A stretch of DNA of 36,452 nt from Candidatus Thermochlorobacter aerophilus (GTDB taxonomy: Bacteria > Bacteroidota > Chlorobiia > Chlorobiales > Thermochlorobacteraceae). The notes under the pieces are model-generated. The model was given only the letters and a program-made list of their open reading frames with translations, did no database searches and was not told where the DNA came from. The DNA is taken from NCBI GenBank assembly GCA_002794105.1, contig PHFL01000073.1:1-36452 (forward strand), given 5' to 3'. Below, one piece after another: positions 25,934 through 35,510 of this stretch. Position 1 is the first letter of the stretch; every line of letters starts with the position of its first letter. The translations under genes were made by a program, and so were the position numbers.

Positions 25934-26215
25934 TTAGGGCACGACCTTGACGCCGCGCCAAAATGCCACATACCCTTTGATGTGCGCCGCCGCCGCTTTG
26001 GGCTCAGGGTAATACCACGCTGCATCCTTGTTCACCTCTCCATTGACCTTCACATCGTAGTAACTGGCTACGCCTTTCCAACTGCAAGTTGTACGGGTCT
26101 GACTTGGCTGAAAAAATTCCTTCTTCAACGATTCTGGCGGAAAGTAATGATTGCCTTCTACAACTATCGTGCGGTCGCTTTCAGCGATGACAGTATCTTT
26201 CCAAATGGCTTTCAT
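25934..26215 (-). CDS. DUF427 domain protein
   Basis: 93-residue protein that is one DUF427 (PF04248) domain: MKAIWKDTVIAESDRTIVVEG, NHYFPPESLKKEFF, TTCSWKGVASYYDV and KDAAWYYPEPKAAAAHIKGYVAFW. These small beta-rich proteins are widespread but have no settled function. I chose ATG 26215 because it gives exactly the usual length; the frame is open to 26335, but the added 40 residues are not domain-like. It converges with the DUF2279 gene nine bases away and is divergent from the hydratase gene. The 185-base divergent gap (26216-26400) shows no clear site. Confidence 0.87.
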   Translation of the reverse strand: MKAIWKDTVIAESDRTIVVEGNHYFPPESLKKEFFQPSQTRTTCSWKGVASYYDVKVNGEVNKDAAWYYPEPKAAAAHIKGYVAFWRGVKVVP

Positions 26216-26400
26216 GACTTTTGGGCAAGTTGGAGTTGATTGATTTACGGGCAAAAACATAATCACGCAAAGCAACGTTCTGATGCGAACTGCAGAGCCG
26301 CTGTGCAAGTGCCTGACCTTGCAACGGCTAGGCATGAATAGGCAAAAAACAAAGTTGAAGAAAAATCATATCTTCAAGCCATGTAAGCGGCAACATCAAC

Positions 26401-27183
26401 ATGAACTTTACGCAACTAAGATATGAGACGAGCGGGCGCAGAGCTTACATCACGCTCAATCGACCTGAAAAACGCAACGCGCTAACACCAACACTCGTTA
26501 GTGAATTGCGCCAAGCCTTTAGAGAAGCAAACCATGACGAAAGTGTGCGCGTCGTTATTCTGCAAGCTGAAGGGAAAGCGTTTTGTGCTGGATTAGATTT
26601 AGATGAACTTAGGAAACTGACAGACAAATCTGTGATGGAAAATCTCTACGATTCTGAAATGCTCGCCGCACTCTTTCGTGAGATATACACGCATAGCAAA
26701 TTTGTGATTTGCAAGGTTCAAGGTGCAGCATTTGCTGGAGGATGCGGACTGGCGTGTGCTGGCGATGTAACGATTGCCGACAAAGAACATGCAAAGTTTT
26801 CTTACAGCGAAGCCAAAATCGGCTTCGTGCCAGCTATTGTCGCCGCACTCATTTTGCGGCGCTCCAGACAGGCGGGCGTGCGTGAAATGCTCTTGCGTGC
26901 CAATGTGCTCACTGCCGATGACGCTCTGCGCTTAGGCATCATCAACTACAGCGTGCCAAGCCATGAACTGAATGCCAGAGTAGAACAAGTCGCTCAGGAA
27001 GTTTGCGATACGGTAAGCCCAACTTCGATTGCACTAACCAAACGACTGCTATGGTCAATTGAAACAATGAGTCTTGACGATGCAATGAACTTTGCCCTGC
27101 ATCTTAATGCGCTCTCAAGACAGACGGACGATTTGAAAAAAGGTCTTGCCGCATTCTTAAACAAGGAGACTCTCAAATGGTAA
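26401..27183 (+). CDS. Enoyl-CoA hydratase/isomerase family, 3-methylglutaconyl-CoA hydratase (LiuC)-like
   Basis: 260-residue crotonase-fold enzyme. The oxyanion-hole segments are KAFCAGLDLDEL (about 59-70) and GAAFAGGCGLACAGDVTIAD (about 109-128), followed by KFSYSEAKIGFVPAIVAALILRR. The first catalytic Glu of classical hydratases (GGCEL) is Gly here, while the second (SEAKIGF) is kept. The same pattern, with VPA rather than PGAGG after it, is typical of LiuC-like hydratases of leucine and isoprenoid acid breakdown. No other leucine-pathway gene is nearby. It heads a six-gene run, and its last codons contain the Shine-Dalgarno site (AAGGAG, 27163-27168) of the next gene, which overlaps it by seven bases. 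Confidence 0.82.
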   Translation: MNFTQLRYETSGRRAYITLNRPEKRNALTPTLVSELRQAFREANHDESVRVVILQAEGKAFCAGLDLDELRKLTDKSVMENLYDSEMLAALFREIYTHSKFVICKVQGAAFAGGCGLACAGDVTIADKEHAKFSYSEAKIGFVPAIVAALILRRSRQAGVREMLLRANVLTADDALRLGIINYSVPSHELNARVEQVAQEVCDTVSPTSIALTKRLLWSIETMSLDDAMNFALHLNALSRQTDDLKKGLAAFLNKETLKW

Positions 27184-27818
27184 AACAACTCATGACACTG
27201 GCGTTTATGCTCTGCCTCAGCATAACATCCTTGCAAGCCCAAAGTGAAAGAGGCAAATTCACCGAAAACATCTTGCACTTTGCCGAAGCTGGCGATATTG
27301 AACACCTCGAAACGCTGAAAGCCTTACCTTTGGCAAATGATGAACGCTTAGCACTCGATGCCCTGACGACTGCAAACGGTCGGCGCGCCGCTGAACTCTA
27401 CTTGAAACTCCTAACCGATTATCCAACTTCTGCACTGGCGCCAATGTGCAGACAGAGACTGGCTGAATACCAGAGTGCAACGAAAAACTTTGCCCACCTT
27501 GTGCTGACGGCGTCAGCGCCAGAAGCTGCAAAACCCGAACCAGTAAAGACAGACGCCAAACTGCCTGCACCAGCTGCAGCATATCCAGTCACGCGCTACA
27601 CCTTGCAGTTTGGTAGCTTTAGCACGCGCGCTGCCGCAGAACTGCGCATGAACGAGTTGAAACCGAAAGTCAAAACGAGAGTGTTAGAGATTGAAGACGA
27701 TAGCGGTCGCAAATCGTTTAAGGTGCGTTGGGCAGACTATAGCAAAAACCGTGATGAAGCACGTGCCTTTGGTCAATCGCTGGGCGTAGAATTTTTCGTG
27801 GTTGAAGAAAGCAAATGA
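27177..27818 (+). CDS. SPOR-domain exported protein
   Basis: 213-residue protein with a signal peptide (cleavage near SLQAQ, residue 22), a TPR/YbgF-like helical part (about 28-112: AAELYLKLLTDYPTSALAPMCRQRLAEY), an Ala/Pro linker and a C-terminal SPOR domain (about 139-213: YTLQFGSFSTRAAAELRMNEL...VRWADYSKNRDEARAFGQSL). SPOR domains bind glycan strands stripped of peptides at the division septum, so this is probably a periplasmic peptidoglycan-binding protein. It overlaps the upstream hydratase by seven bases and is followed after three bases by the sigma54 activator gene, implying one transcript. Confidence 0.87.
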   Translation: MVKQLMTLAFMLCLSITSLQAQSERGKFTENILHFAEAGDIEHLETLKALPLANDERLALDALTTANGRRAAELYLKLLTDYPTSALAPMCRQRLAEYQSATKNFAHLVLTASAPEAAKPEPVKTDAKLPAPAAAYPVTRYTLQFGSFSTRAAAELRMNELKPKVKTRVLEIEDDSGRKSFKVRWADYSKNRDEARAFGQSLGVEFFVVEESK

Positions 27819-27821
27819 GCT

Positions 27822-29057
27822 ATGTCGCAAACCGTTATCATTGGCGAATCGCCAGAAATCAAACGGCTGATAGCGTTAGCAAAGCAAGTGGCACGCACAG
27901 ATGTAACCGTGCTCATCACAGGGGAAAGCGGCACGGGTAAGGAAGTCTTTGCAAAGTTCATCCACGAAAACAGTCGCCGTGCTGATAAGACTTTTATTCC
28001 CATCAACTGTGGCGCCATCCCGGAGAGCATCTTGGAGTCGGAACTGTTCGGTCATGAGCGCGGGGCATTTACTGGTGCAGACCGTCAGCGCAAAGGCTAT
28101 TTCGAGAGTGCCGATGGAGGCACAATTTTTTTGGATGAAATTGGCGAAATGCCGCTCGAGGTGCAAGTCAAACTGCTACGCATTCTTGAGACCGGCGAAT
28201 TCCAGCGAGTGGGCTCCTCGCAAACGCTGCGCTGCGATGTGCGTGTCATTGCCGCCACTCACCGCAACCTTGCCGAAGAAATCACCAAGAAGCGCTTCCG
28301 AGAAGACCTCTACTACCGCCTGCGCACGGTAGAACTGCACATTCCGCCACTGCGAGAGCGACGCTCCGATATTTTGCTGCTCACCGAAAAATTCGTCCAT
28401 GACTTCGAGCGTAAGCATGGTTTGAAATTTTTGGGCTTTACAGCGGAAGCGACCGAACTGCTACTCTCTTATCACTATCCGGGCAATGTGCGTGAGCTTC
28501 GCAACATCATTGAGTCCTTGATTGTCTTAGAGCGAGAGGGCAAAATCACGCCAGAGAAATTGATGCGCCGATTGCAGCAAGCACCAGCACCTGAAGTCAA
28601 AGCGCCTGTGATGTTGCCTGCAGTGTTTCCAGCAAATCGTACACTGCCAGAACCCAGCACCATATCGCATCAGGAAATGATTTACCGAGCACTGCTAAGT
28701 TTGCAAACCGACATCGCTCAAATCAAAGCCATGCTTGCCGAGCTACTGGAAAAAACCACCGCAAAAAAAGAACCTTTGCTTTTGCCAGAAGGCTCACATG
28801 ACAAATTGCCAGAAACCACAGCCACAGCAGGCAACGAAAATCTGCGAGAAATCCTCAACTCGTTTTACCGAACACTGGCACAAGATGGCAAAATCCCTTC
28901 ACTGGAAGACTTGGAACGATATGCAATTGAAGAAACACTCAAGCGGTTTAGTGGCAATAAACGCAAAACCGCAGAAGCCTTAGGCATCACAGAACGCACA
29001 CTATACCGAAAAATCAATCAGTATAAGCTAAGTGGCGTGCAAAGCGCTCGTGACTAA
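27822..29057 (+). CDS. Sigma54-dependent enhancer-binding activator lacking a receiver domain
   Basis: 411-residue AAA+ activator of sigma54 RNA polymerase. The AAA+ domain starts almost at the N-terminus: Walker A GESGTGKE (34-41), the sigma54-contact loop GAFTGA (81-86), Walker [10 protein letters not shown] (101-109) and the arginine-finger region [27 protein letters not shown] variable linker (about 255-345) is followed by a Fis-type HTH (about 365-407: [31 protein letters not shown]). No response-regulator, GAF or PAS input domain is present, so control must be by a partner protein or by expression. Located between SPOR and lytic-transglycosylase genes; a sensor kinase is three genes downstream. 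Confidence 0.93.
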   Translation: MSQTVIIGESPEIKRLIALAKQVARTDVTVLITGESGTGKEVFAKFIHENSRRADKTFIPINCGAIPESILESELFGHERGAFTGADRQRKGYFESADGGTIFLDEIGEMPLEVQVKLLRILETGEFQRVGSSQTLRCDVRVIAATHRNLAEEITKKRFREDLYYRLRTVELHIPPLRERRSDILLLTEKFVHDFERKHGLKFLGFTAEATELLLSYHYPGNVRELRNIIESLIVLEREGKITPEKLMRRLQQAPAPEVKAPVMLPAVFPANRTLPEPSTISHQEMIYRALLSLQTDIAQIKAMLAELLEKTTAKKEPLLLPEGSHDKLPETTATAGNENLREILNSFYRTLAQDGKIPSLEDLERYAIEETLKRFSGNKRKTAEALGITERTLYRKINQYKLSGVQSARD

Positions 29058-29118
29058 TTGGGCCACCACCGAGCTGAGAAGAAAAGAAGTGCTTTACTGG
29101 AAAACTAACCAAACAAAT

Positions 29119-30300
29119 ATGCCGATGAAGAAAGTGATACCAAGCGTAGCATGGAAAGGATGTGCATTACTTTTACTGCTGCTCATGGAATTAGCCTGCC
29201 ATTTTTCGCAAGCGCAACCAGCAAAACACGAAGAAGGTCAGGCAACCAAATCCGATTCGCTTGCGGGGAAAAAGTTTTCAGTGACCGAGCAACCGAACTT
29301 TTCATATGCGCAGTTTCCACGCCAGCGTGCCGTGTATCTGTTCGGAGAAAGATTGCCGTTCGAAGACGATGAGGTCTTCGAGCGCTTCGAGCGCGAATAC
29401 ATCTACAACATCAACGACCGCGCACAGATGATTATGTATATCAAGCGCGCTGGACGCTTTTTCCCCTACATTGAACAAAGACTCCGAGCTGATTCCATAC
29501 CTGACGACTTCAAGTATTTGGCAGTGGCAGAAAGCCGACTGATGGATTTACGCTCGCCAGCAGGAGCCGCAGGCATTTGGCAACTGATGCCAGCCGTAGC
29601 GCAAAGCTATGGCTTGATTGTCAATTCTACTATCGATGAGCGCTACAACTTAGAGAAAGCCACTACTGCCGCCATCTGCTACCTCAAAGATGCCTACAAG
29701 AAATTTGGCAATTGGATAATGGTTGCTGCCGCATACAACATGGGCATGTTTGGCGCAAAAGATGAGCAAGACTATCAAGCCGAGAAAGATTACTTCAACC
29801 TGTACCTGAATCGTGAAACGGCAAGATATGTCTTTCGCATTGCTGCTATCAAAGAAATCATGGAAAATAAAGACTATTACGGCTTCGGCGACGTAGTGCC
29901 TTACAAGCCACTTGAGACGAAAGCCGTAGAGGTAAAGAAGGAAATTCCAAACCTTGCGCTGTGGGCAAAGCAGCAAGGCACCTCGCTCAAAATGGTCAAA
30001 TACCTCAACCCATGGATTCGCGGTCGCTCGGTGCATGCGCCGCCAGCGAAAACCAAGTCATTCACGATTCTGATACCAAAAGATGCAAACCCGCTGCCCG
30101 AAATTGACTCATACACTTATGCGATGGATAAAGAAAATGCGGAAAACAAGGCGAAAGGTTTTTACATCGTGCGAGAGGGAGACACGCTGGAGAGCATTGC
30201 CAATCAATGTGGGCTGGAAGTAAGCGAACTGCGCGTGCTCAATAAACTCAAAGATGGAGAGACCATCAGAGTTGGACAGCAACTTCGGATTGCACCTTAG
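29119..30300 (+). CDS. Membrane-associated lytic murein transglycosylase with LysM domain (MltD-like)
   Basis: 393-residue exported enzyme cleaving the MurNAc-GlcNAc bond of peptidoglycan. A signal peptide (LLLLLMELACHFSQAQ) may include a lipobox-like LAC. The SLT domain (about 95-260) has YLAVAESRLMDLRSPAGAAGIWQLMP, with catalytic Glu near 137, and later AAAYNMGMFG. A C-terminal LysM (about 347-392: YIVREGDTLESIANQCGLEVSELRVLN) binds glycan. I chose ATG 29119, with Met two codons on equally possible; the frame is open upstream into the activator gene, but that stretch is not signal-like. Only two bases separate it from the NHL gene. Confidence 0.9.
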   Translation: MPMKKVIPSVAWKGCALLLLLLMELACHFSQAQPAKHEEGQATKSDSLAGKKFSVTEQPNFSYAQFPRQRAVYLFGERLPFEDDEVFERFEREYIYNINDRAQMIMYIKRAGRFFPYIEQRLRADSIPDDFKYLAVAESRLMDLRSPAGAAGIWQLMPAVAQSYGLIVNSTIDERYNLEKATTAAICYLKDAYKKFGNWIMVAAAYNMGMFGAKDEQDYQAEKDYFNLYLNRETARYVFRIAAIKEIMENKDYYGFGDVVPYKPLETKAVEVKKEIPNLALWAKQQGTSLKMVKYLNPWIRGRSVHAPPAKTKSFTILIPKDANPLPEIDSYTYAMDKENAENKAKGFYIVREGDTLESIANQCGLEVSELRVLNKLKDGETIRVGQQLRIAP

Positions 30301-30302
30301 GA

Positions 30303-31310
30303 ATGAGAGGCTGGTGTGTGGTGTGCAGTGTGGTAGCGATAGCGCATGTAGTGCTGGCGCAAGAGACGGAAAGAAAAATTTTACCTATTGCAGAATTTCA
30401 AGCCGCACGTGCTGTAGCTATCACGCCGCTGGGTGAAATTTTCGTGCTCGATGGCGCACTCTCACGTCTTTACAAATTAGACCAAAGTGGCAAAAAAATT
30501 GCAAACGTAGGAGGATTTGGCATAGACCGCGAAGCTTTTGATACACCACTTGACCTGACCACCGACGGACTCAATATCTTCGTAGCCGATAGAGGTAATC
30601 AGCGTGTGGTGCAATTTGACCGCAATCTCAATTTTGTTACGCTGTTGCAAAATCGCCCAACACCGTTGCCTACACCGGGTCTGGCGCGTGAGCCCAACAC
30701 ATCGGTAGGACAGCTTTGGCGACCCATAAGCCTCTCTATTTCAGGACAAGGCGACCTTTACATCTTGGATGAAGCACAGCGACAGGTCATTCGCATCAAT
30801 CCTTTGACATTTGCCGCTGAAATACAGCAGCGCCAGAATCCAGCGCAATTCCAGTTTGGCGGATTTGATGCGGGCGCTGGCAACCTGATTGAGCCATGTC
30901 ATGTACAAACCAGCCGTAGCGGTAAAGTCTTCGTAAGCGATGCTGCCGCAAAGGCAGTTTTCGTCTATGACCTCTTTGGCAATTTTGTTACACAAATTGG
31001 CAAGGGACTTTTGAATACACCTAAAGGACTGGGCATTGGCTTAGTGACTGAACAAACCGAGAGCGGAAAAGAAATTCAAGAATGGCTGTTCGCAGTAGAT
31101 GAATCAGCGCTACTTATGTTCCGAGCAGAGCAACAAGCAGGCTTTCAGTTTCTTGGAAAAATTACCGTTGAGACACTTAGCCAAGTGCTCCAAGCAGAGC
31201 CAAAGCAACTCAAACTGGTCGATGTAGCACTACTTGGCGAGACACTCTATCTTTTGACAGAGAAAGCATTGTATCTCTTGCCGCGCACTGTGCTAAAACT
31301 GGCATACTAA
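30303..31310 (+). CDS. Exported NHL-repeat / six-bladed beta-propeller protein
   Basis: 335-residue protein with a signal peptide (MRGWCVVCSVVAIAHVVLAQ) and propeller blades: AVAITPLGEIFVLDGALSRLYKLDQSG, LDLTTDGLNIFVADRGNQRVVQFDRN, LSISGQGDLYILDEAQRQVIRINP and VQTSRSGKVFVSDAAAKAVFVYD (split here only for description). No enzyme motif is visible; such propellers usually act as ligand-binding or scaffold proteins. Two bases after the transglycosylase gene and three before the histidine kinase gene. It may be a periplasmic partner or sensor for either; that is inferred from context only. Confidence 0.82.
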   Translation: MRGWCVVCSVVAIAHVVLAQETERKILPIAEFQAARAVAITPLGEIFVLDGALSRLYKLDQSGKKIANVGGFGIDREAFDTPLDLTTDGLNIFVADRGNQRVVQFDRNLNFVTLLQNRPTPLPTPGLAREPNTSVGQLWRPISLSISGQGDLYILDEAQRQVIRINPLTFAAEIQQRQNPAQFQFGGFDAGAGNLIEPCHVQTSRSGKVFVSDAAAKAVFVYDLFGNFVTQIGKGLLNTPKGLGIGLVTEQTESGKEIQEWLFAVDESALLMFRAEQQAGFQFLGKITVETLSQVLQAEPKQLKLVDVALLGETLYLLTEKALYLLPRTVLKLAY

Positions 31311-31313
31311 ACT

Positions 31314-33413
31314 ATGCAGGAAAAACTGATACATAAGTTTGTGCTGGTGACCGTGCTATGGATGCTGGTTGGAGCTGCTGACAGCAAGGCGCAACGCATC
31401 AACTTGGATAGCCTCAAACAAATGTTGCAGACTGCCACGGACAGCCTGCGCTATGAGCTCTACATCAAGCTTGCTGAAGAAACGCCAAACGACAGCGCGC
31501 TCTACTTTGCCGACCAAGCACAACAGTTGGCAATCAAGCTAGGCAGCAAAAGCGGTGTGGCGCGTTCGCTACGTGCCTTCGGCGATTATCACTATGCTCA
31601 AGCACGCTACGAAAATGCACTGGAATACTACGACAAAGCCAGACTCATCTACGAAAGTGATAACAACACCAGCGGTCAAGCCGAAATTGCCAAACGCATG
31701 GCATTTATTCAACGCACGCAAGGCAGATACGCCGAAGCTCTCGACTATGCCTTCCAAGCCTTGAAAGGTTATCAGCAACTTGAAGACCAACGCAGCGTGG
31801 GTGATATGCTGCGCTTCATCGGCTTTGTCTATAACGACCAAGAAAATGAAAGGTCGGCAATGGAGTATTTCCGCAAAGCCCTAAAGGTTGCTGAAGAACT
31901 TGATGATGAGCTCAGCATGGCTATTGCGCTGCGCAGTTTGAGCGAGCTTTTGGATAAGCAAGGCAATAGTGCACAAGCTTTGGAGTATGCTACCAAAGCA
32001 TTAGCCATTATGCAAGAGAAGGGTGATGCATGGGATGTAGCAACCTCGAACCGCTATCTGGGCAGGGTCTATCACAATCGGCGCGATTATGAGACAGCAC
32101 TAAGCTACTACAAAAAAGCCCTAAGCACATTTGAAAAGTTGGGTGACAAACAAGCTGAAGTCAACACGCGCCGCTTTATGGCAGAAAGTTACTACGAACA
32201 AAAGCGCTATGAGCTGGCAGCAGCACAAGCTGAAAAAGCATATGAAATCGCTGATGAAATTGGGATGCAGAAAGGTGTCAAAGAGGCGGCTCGCACCTTA
32301 GCCGATATTTACGATGCACAAGGCAATTCGCGCCGAGCCCTGATGTTCTACCGCAAGTATGTGGAAATGAAAGACCTCTTGCTCTCATCAGAAGTGCAAA
32401 GCAGCATTGCAAATCTGCAAACCAAACTGGCTGTCGAAGAGAAAGCGCAGCGCATTAAAGCCTTGGAACTGGAGCGCAGTCAGCAAGCCTTGGTACGCAA
32501 TTCGCTCATCGGCGGCGCCATCTTGCTGGGGGTAATTGTCATACTTGTCGCATCAAGTTACCGTGCCAAACAGCGACAAAATATACAGTTGCAACAAGCA
32601 CTCAAACAGCTACGCGATACGCAAGCTCAACTCATCTACGCCGAAAAGATGGCATCGATTGGACAGCTGGTAGCAGGCATGGCGCATGAGCTTCAAAACC
32701 TGCTCAATGTCATCAATCGCTTTGCAGAACTTTCCAAAGAGCTATGTGAAAAACTTGCTGGGCAAATTGAAACCTTAGAGGCGGCAGAACAAAAAAAGCA
32801 AGCATTGCAAACAGCGGTTCAAAGTTTGGAGCAAAATTCTGAAAAAATCCTGCATCATAGTGAGCGCGCATCAAGCATTGTCAGAAGCGTGTTAGAGTAT
32901 TCGAGCGTGCGCATAGACGAAAAGGTGGAAACTGACCTAAACGCCCTGATAACTGATGCACTTAAAGTTGCCTACAACCTATGGCAGGAAAAACACAAAG
33001 AGTTTGAAGCAAAATTGTCGTTAGATTTGAGCCCAAGCATTAGCAAGCTCAAACTGGCGCCGCAAGAAATGAGTCGCGTGTTTTTCAACCTCTTTAGCAA
33101 TAGCTTTGACGCTATGCGTGAAAAACAAAAACGGCTAATGGGCACAACCTACACGCCTGAAATTCGTGTGCAGACCGTGCGCCAAAATGGCATGGTGGAA
33201 ATCCGCATTCGCGACAATGGCATAGGCATCGCACCCGAAATAAAAGAAAAAGTCTTTCTGCCCTTCTTTACCACAAAACCAGCTGGCACAGACCATCACG
33301 GCTTGGGGCTCTTTATCAGCTATGAAATTATCAAAGGTCATCGTGGTGAAATGATACTGGAAAGCAAAGCAGGCGAGTGGACAGAAGTGCAAGTTCGACT
33401 GCCGTTGGAGTGA
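31314..33413 (+). CDS. TPR-containing sensor histidine kinase
   Basis: 699-residue kinase. Signal peptide (residues 1-27); about eight TPR units between 45 and 355 on the periplasmic side, with repeats such as GDYHYAQARYENALEYYDKA and GRVYHNRRDYETALSYYKKA; a coiled coil (about 370-392), one membrane helix (395-416) and a second coiled coil; then the catalytic part. The H-box is MAHELQNLLNVINRF, with His near 457 and Leu where the usual HExxNPL has Pro. N-box NLFSNSFDAM (about 592), G1 DNGIGI (633), F-box FLPFFTTK and G2 HHGLGLFIS (661) are complete. The C-terminus has no receiver. Last gene of the tight run; the receiver-less sigma54 activator is its only regulator neighbour. Confidence 0.93.
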   Translation: MQEKLIHKFVLVTVLWMLVGAADSKAQRINLDSLKQMLQTATDSLRYELYIKLAEETPNDSALYFADQAQQLAIKLGSKSGVARSLRAFGDYHYAQARYENALEYYDKARLIYESDNNTSGQAEIAKRMAFIQRTQGRYAEALDYAFQALKGYQQLEDQRSVGDMLRFIGFVYNDQENERSAMEYFRKALKVAEELDDELSMAIALRSLSELLDKQGNSAQALEYATKALAIMQEKGDAWDVATSNRYLGRVYHNRRDYETALSYYKKALSTFEKLGDKQAEVNTRRFMAESYYEQKRYELAAAQAEKAYEIADEIGMQKGVKEAARTLADIYDAQGNSRRALMFYRKYVEMKDLLLSSEVQSSIANLQTKLAVEEKAQRIKALELERSQQALVRNSLIGGAILLGVIVILVASSYRAKQRQNIQLQQALKQLRDTQAQLIYAEKMASIGQLVAGMAHELQNLLNVINRFAELSKELCEKLAGQIETLEAAEQKKQALQTAVQSLEQNSEKILHHSERASSIVRSVLEYSSVRIDEKVETDLNALITDALKVAYNLWQEKHKEFEAKLSLDLSPSISKLKLAPQEMSRVFFNLFSNSFDAMREKQKRLMGTTYTPEIRVQTVRQNGMVEIRIRDNGIGIAPEIKEKVFLPFFTTKPAGTDHHGLGLFISYEIIKGHRGEMILESKAGEWTEVQVRLPLE

Positions 33414-33496
33414 GGCTGAAACAAAAAGCGTGCTGAACTGAATAAAGGTTTCAAAACTCATAAAAACATAAAGGTTATGAAAGGAGAGAGAGTGCG

Positions 33497-34606
33497 ATGC
33501 TGACCACAGAAATTATCCGACAAATGCCAAAAGTTGCGCTGCACGATCATCTCGATGGCGGGCTGCGTCCTCAAACCATCATTGAGTTGGCACGAGAGCA
33601 GGGCTACACAAAATTGCCGACCACCGACGCCGATGAGCTGGCAAGATGGTTTTTCCGTGGGGCAAACAAAGGCAGTTTGCCTGAATATCTGGCAGGCTTT
33701 GCGCACACATGTGCGGTTATGCAGACACCAGAAGCCTTAGAGCGTGTTGCCTACGAAATGGTAGAAGACATGTACCGTGATGGCGTCTGCTATGTGGAAA
33801 CGCGCTTTGCTCCAGTCTTTCACACGCAGAAGGGCTTGCATTGGGAAGAAGTCGTGCGAGCGGTCTTAAAAGGATTGGAGCGCGGCGAGCAAGAGTTTGG
33901 CGTCAAGGCACGATTGATTATTTGTGCCATGCGAAATTTGGATAGTCAGCACTCGTTGGATATGGCGCAGTTAGCGGTTGATTTCCGAGACCGAGGCGTC
34001 GTCGGCTTTGACTTGGCAGGTGAAGAAGGCGGCTATCCAGCAAAGAAGCATGTTGAAGCCTTCCACTATTGCCAGCGCGAAAATTTCAACATCACTATTC
34101 ACGCAGGCGAAGCCTTTGGCAAAGAATCCATCTGGCAAGCCCTGCAGTGGTGCGGCGCACATCGCATCGGACACGCCACACGGCTGATTGATGATATGGC
34201 AGTGCTCAACAACGAGGTCATCAAATTCGGCACACTTTCGCAATATGTGCTCGATAAGCGCATCCCACTTGAAATCTGTCTCTCATCCAACATTCATACA
34301 GGTGCCGCCCGTAGCTTTGCAGAACATCCCTTCTGGATTTTCTATAAAAATCGATTTCGCGTTACACTCAACTGCGACAACCGCCTGATGAGCCAGACCA
34401 CCATGACGCAAGAGTATAAAATCGCCCATGAAGTCTACGGCTTAGGGCTCGACGACTTGGAGCGGCTCTCCATTAACGCCATGAAAAGCGCATTTATCCC
34501 CTACGGTGAACGCGTCGACATCATTTTTAACGTCATCAAGCCCAAGTTTGCCGAGTTGCGTGCACAACTTCATGCCGAACAGATGAAGCCCGTGCTGACC
34601 GAGTAA
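33497..34606 (+). CDS. add: Adenosine deaminase
   Basis: Zinc amidohydrolase converting adenosine to inosine in purine salvage. The 369 residues show the zinc ligands His16 and His18 in ALHDHLDGG, His202 in ITIHAGEAFG with catalytic Glu205, HRIGHATRLIDD, and the metal Asp in LNCDNRLMSQT near 293. The DN pair (instead of the DD of many ADAs) is also common in bacterial adenosine deaminases. An unusually strong Shine-Dalgarno site, AAGGAG (33481-33486) within AAAGGAGAGAGAG, precedes the ATG at 33497 by ten bases and fixes the start. It lies 83 bases after the histidine kinase gene, so probably in its own unit. Confidence 0.93.
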   Translation: MLTTEIIRQMPKVALHDHLDGGLRPQTIIELAREQGYTKLPTTDADELARWFFRGANKGSLPEYLAGFAHTCAVMQTPEALERVAYEMVEDMYRDGVCYVETRFAPVFHTQKGLHWEEVVRAVLKGLERGEQEFGVKARLIICAMRNLDSQHSLDMAQLAVDFRDRGVVGFDLAGEEGGYPAKKHVEAFHYCQRENFNITIHAGEAFGKESIWQALQWCGAHRIGHATRLIDDMAVLNNEVIKFGTLSQYVLDKRIPLEICLSSNIHTGAARSFAEHPFWIFYKNRFRVTLNCDNRLMSQTTMTQEYKIAHEVYGLGLDDLERLSINAMKSAFIPYGERVDIIFNVIKPKFAELRAQLHAEQMKPVLTE

Positions 34607-34691
34607 GAAACTCTCGCAAAGCCTACAAAGGCAGAAAAAACCTAATGCTTTTGAATAACCACAATCAAAAACCTTCTAAACAATACAAGCC

Positions 34692-35468
34692 ATGACTTAC
34701 AATCACATTATAGTCTCCAAAGAGACGGAAAGCAAAATTGCTGTGGTGCAACTCAATCGACCGCAGGTGCTGAATGCATTGAACTTTGAACTGATGAACG
34801 AGATGCTGCATGCACTGCAAACCTTAGAGCGTGATGAAGAAATTTTAGCAATCGTGCTAACTGGAAATGAGAAAGCCTTTGCGGCAGGTGCAGATATTAA
34901 AGAGTTTGCCGCAAGGAACTCGGCACAAATGCTTGCAGAAAATCCGCTCGAGAAGTGGCAGCACATAGAGAAATTCCCAAAACCACTCATTGCTGCAGTC
35001 TCTGGCTATGCCTTAGGTGGCGGCTGTGAGTTGATACTTATGTGTGATATTGTCATCGCATCGGAGACGGCAAAGCTTGGTCTGCCCGAGGTCAATATCG
35101 GCGTTATGCCCGGAGCCGGTGGCACACAGCGCCTGACACATCTTATCGGAAAGTTCAAGGCAATGGAGCTCATTCTGACTGGACGAACTATTGATGCCCA
35201 AGAAGCCTTTGCATTAGGACTGGTGTCAAAGGTTGTGCCCGCTGCAGAGTATTTGGAAGAAGCCAAGCGGGTAGCGCGTGAGATTGCTTCTAAGTCACCT
35301 ATAGCGGTGCGCGCTGCTAAAGAAGCTGTGCTTGCTGCGCTAAGCGGATTGGAGCAAGGTTTAGCCTTTGAACGCAAAAGTTTTTACCTGCTCTTCGATA
35401 CAGAAGACAAGAAAGAAGGTATGCAAGCCTTCCTTGAAAAACGCAAACCACAGTGGAAAGGACGCTAA
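34692..35468 (+). CDS. Enoyl-CoA hydratase (crotonase)
   Basis: 258-residue enoyl-CoA hydratase acting in beta-oxidation or a related CoA pathway. Both catalytic glutamates are present: Glu113 in YALGGGCELILMCDI and Glu133 in LPEVNIGVMPGAGGTQR. The first oxyanion segment is KAFAAGADIKEFA (61-73), and the C-terminus EGMQAFLEKRKPQWKGR is characteristic of the family. Unlike the crotonase-fold protein at 26401 it is a canonical hydratase. Preceded by an 85-base gap with no clear promoter or terminator and followed by the repeat/IS junction. Confidence 0.93.
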   Translation: MTYNHIIVSKETESKIAVVQLNRPQVLNALNFELMNEMLHALQTLERDEEILAIVLTGNEKAFAAGADIKEFAARNSAQMLAENPLEKWQHIEKFPKPLIAAVSGYALGGGCELILMCDIVIASETAKLGLPEVNIGVMPGAGGTQRLTHLIGKFKAMELILTGRTIDAQEAFALGLVSKVVPAAEYLEEAKRVAREIASKSPIAVRAAKEAVLAALSGLEQGLAFERKSFYLLFDTEDKKEGMQAFLEKRKPQWKGR

Positions 35469-35510
35469 GGCAACAAATCTGATGGGCACATAACGAACAG
35501 AGCGTAGCCA

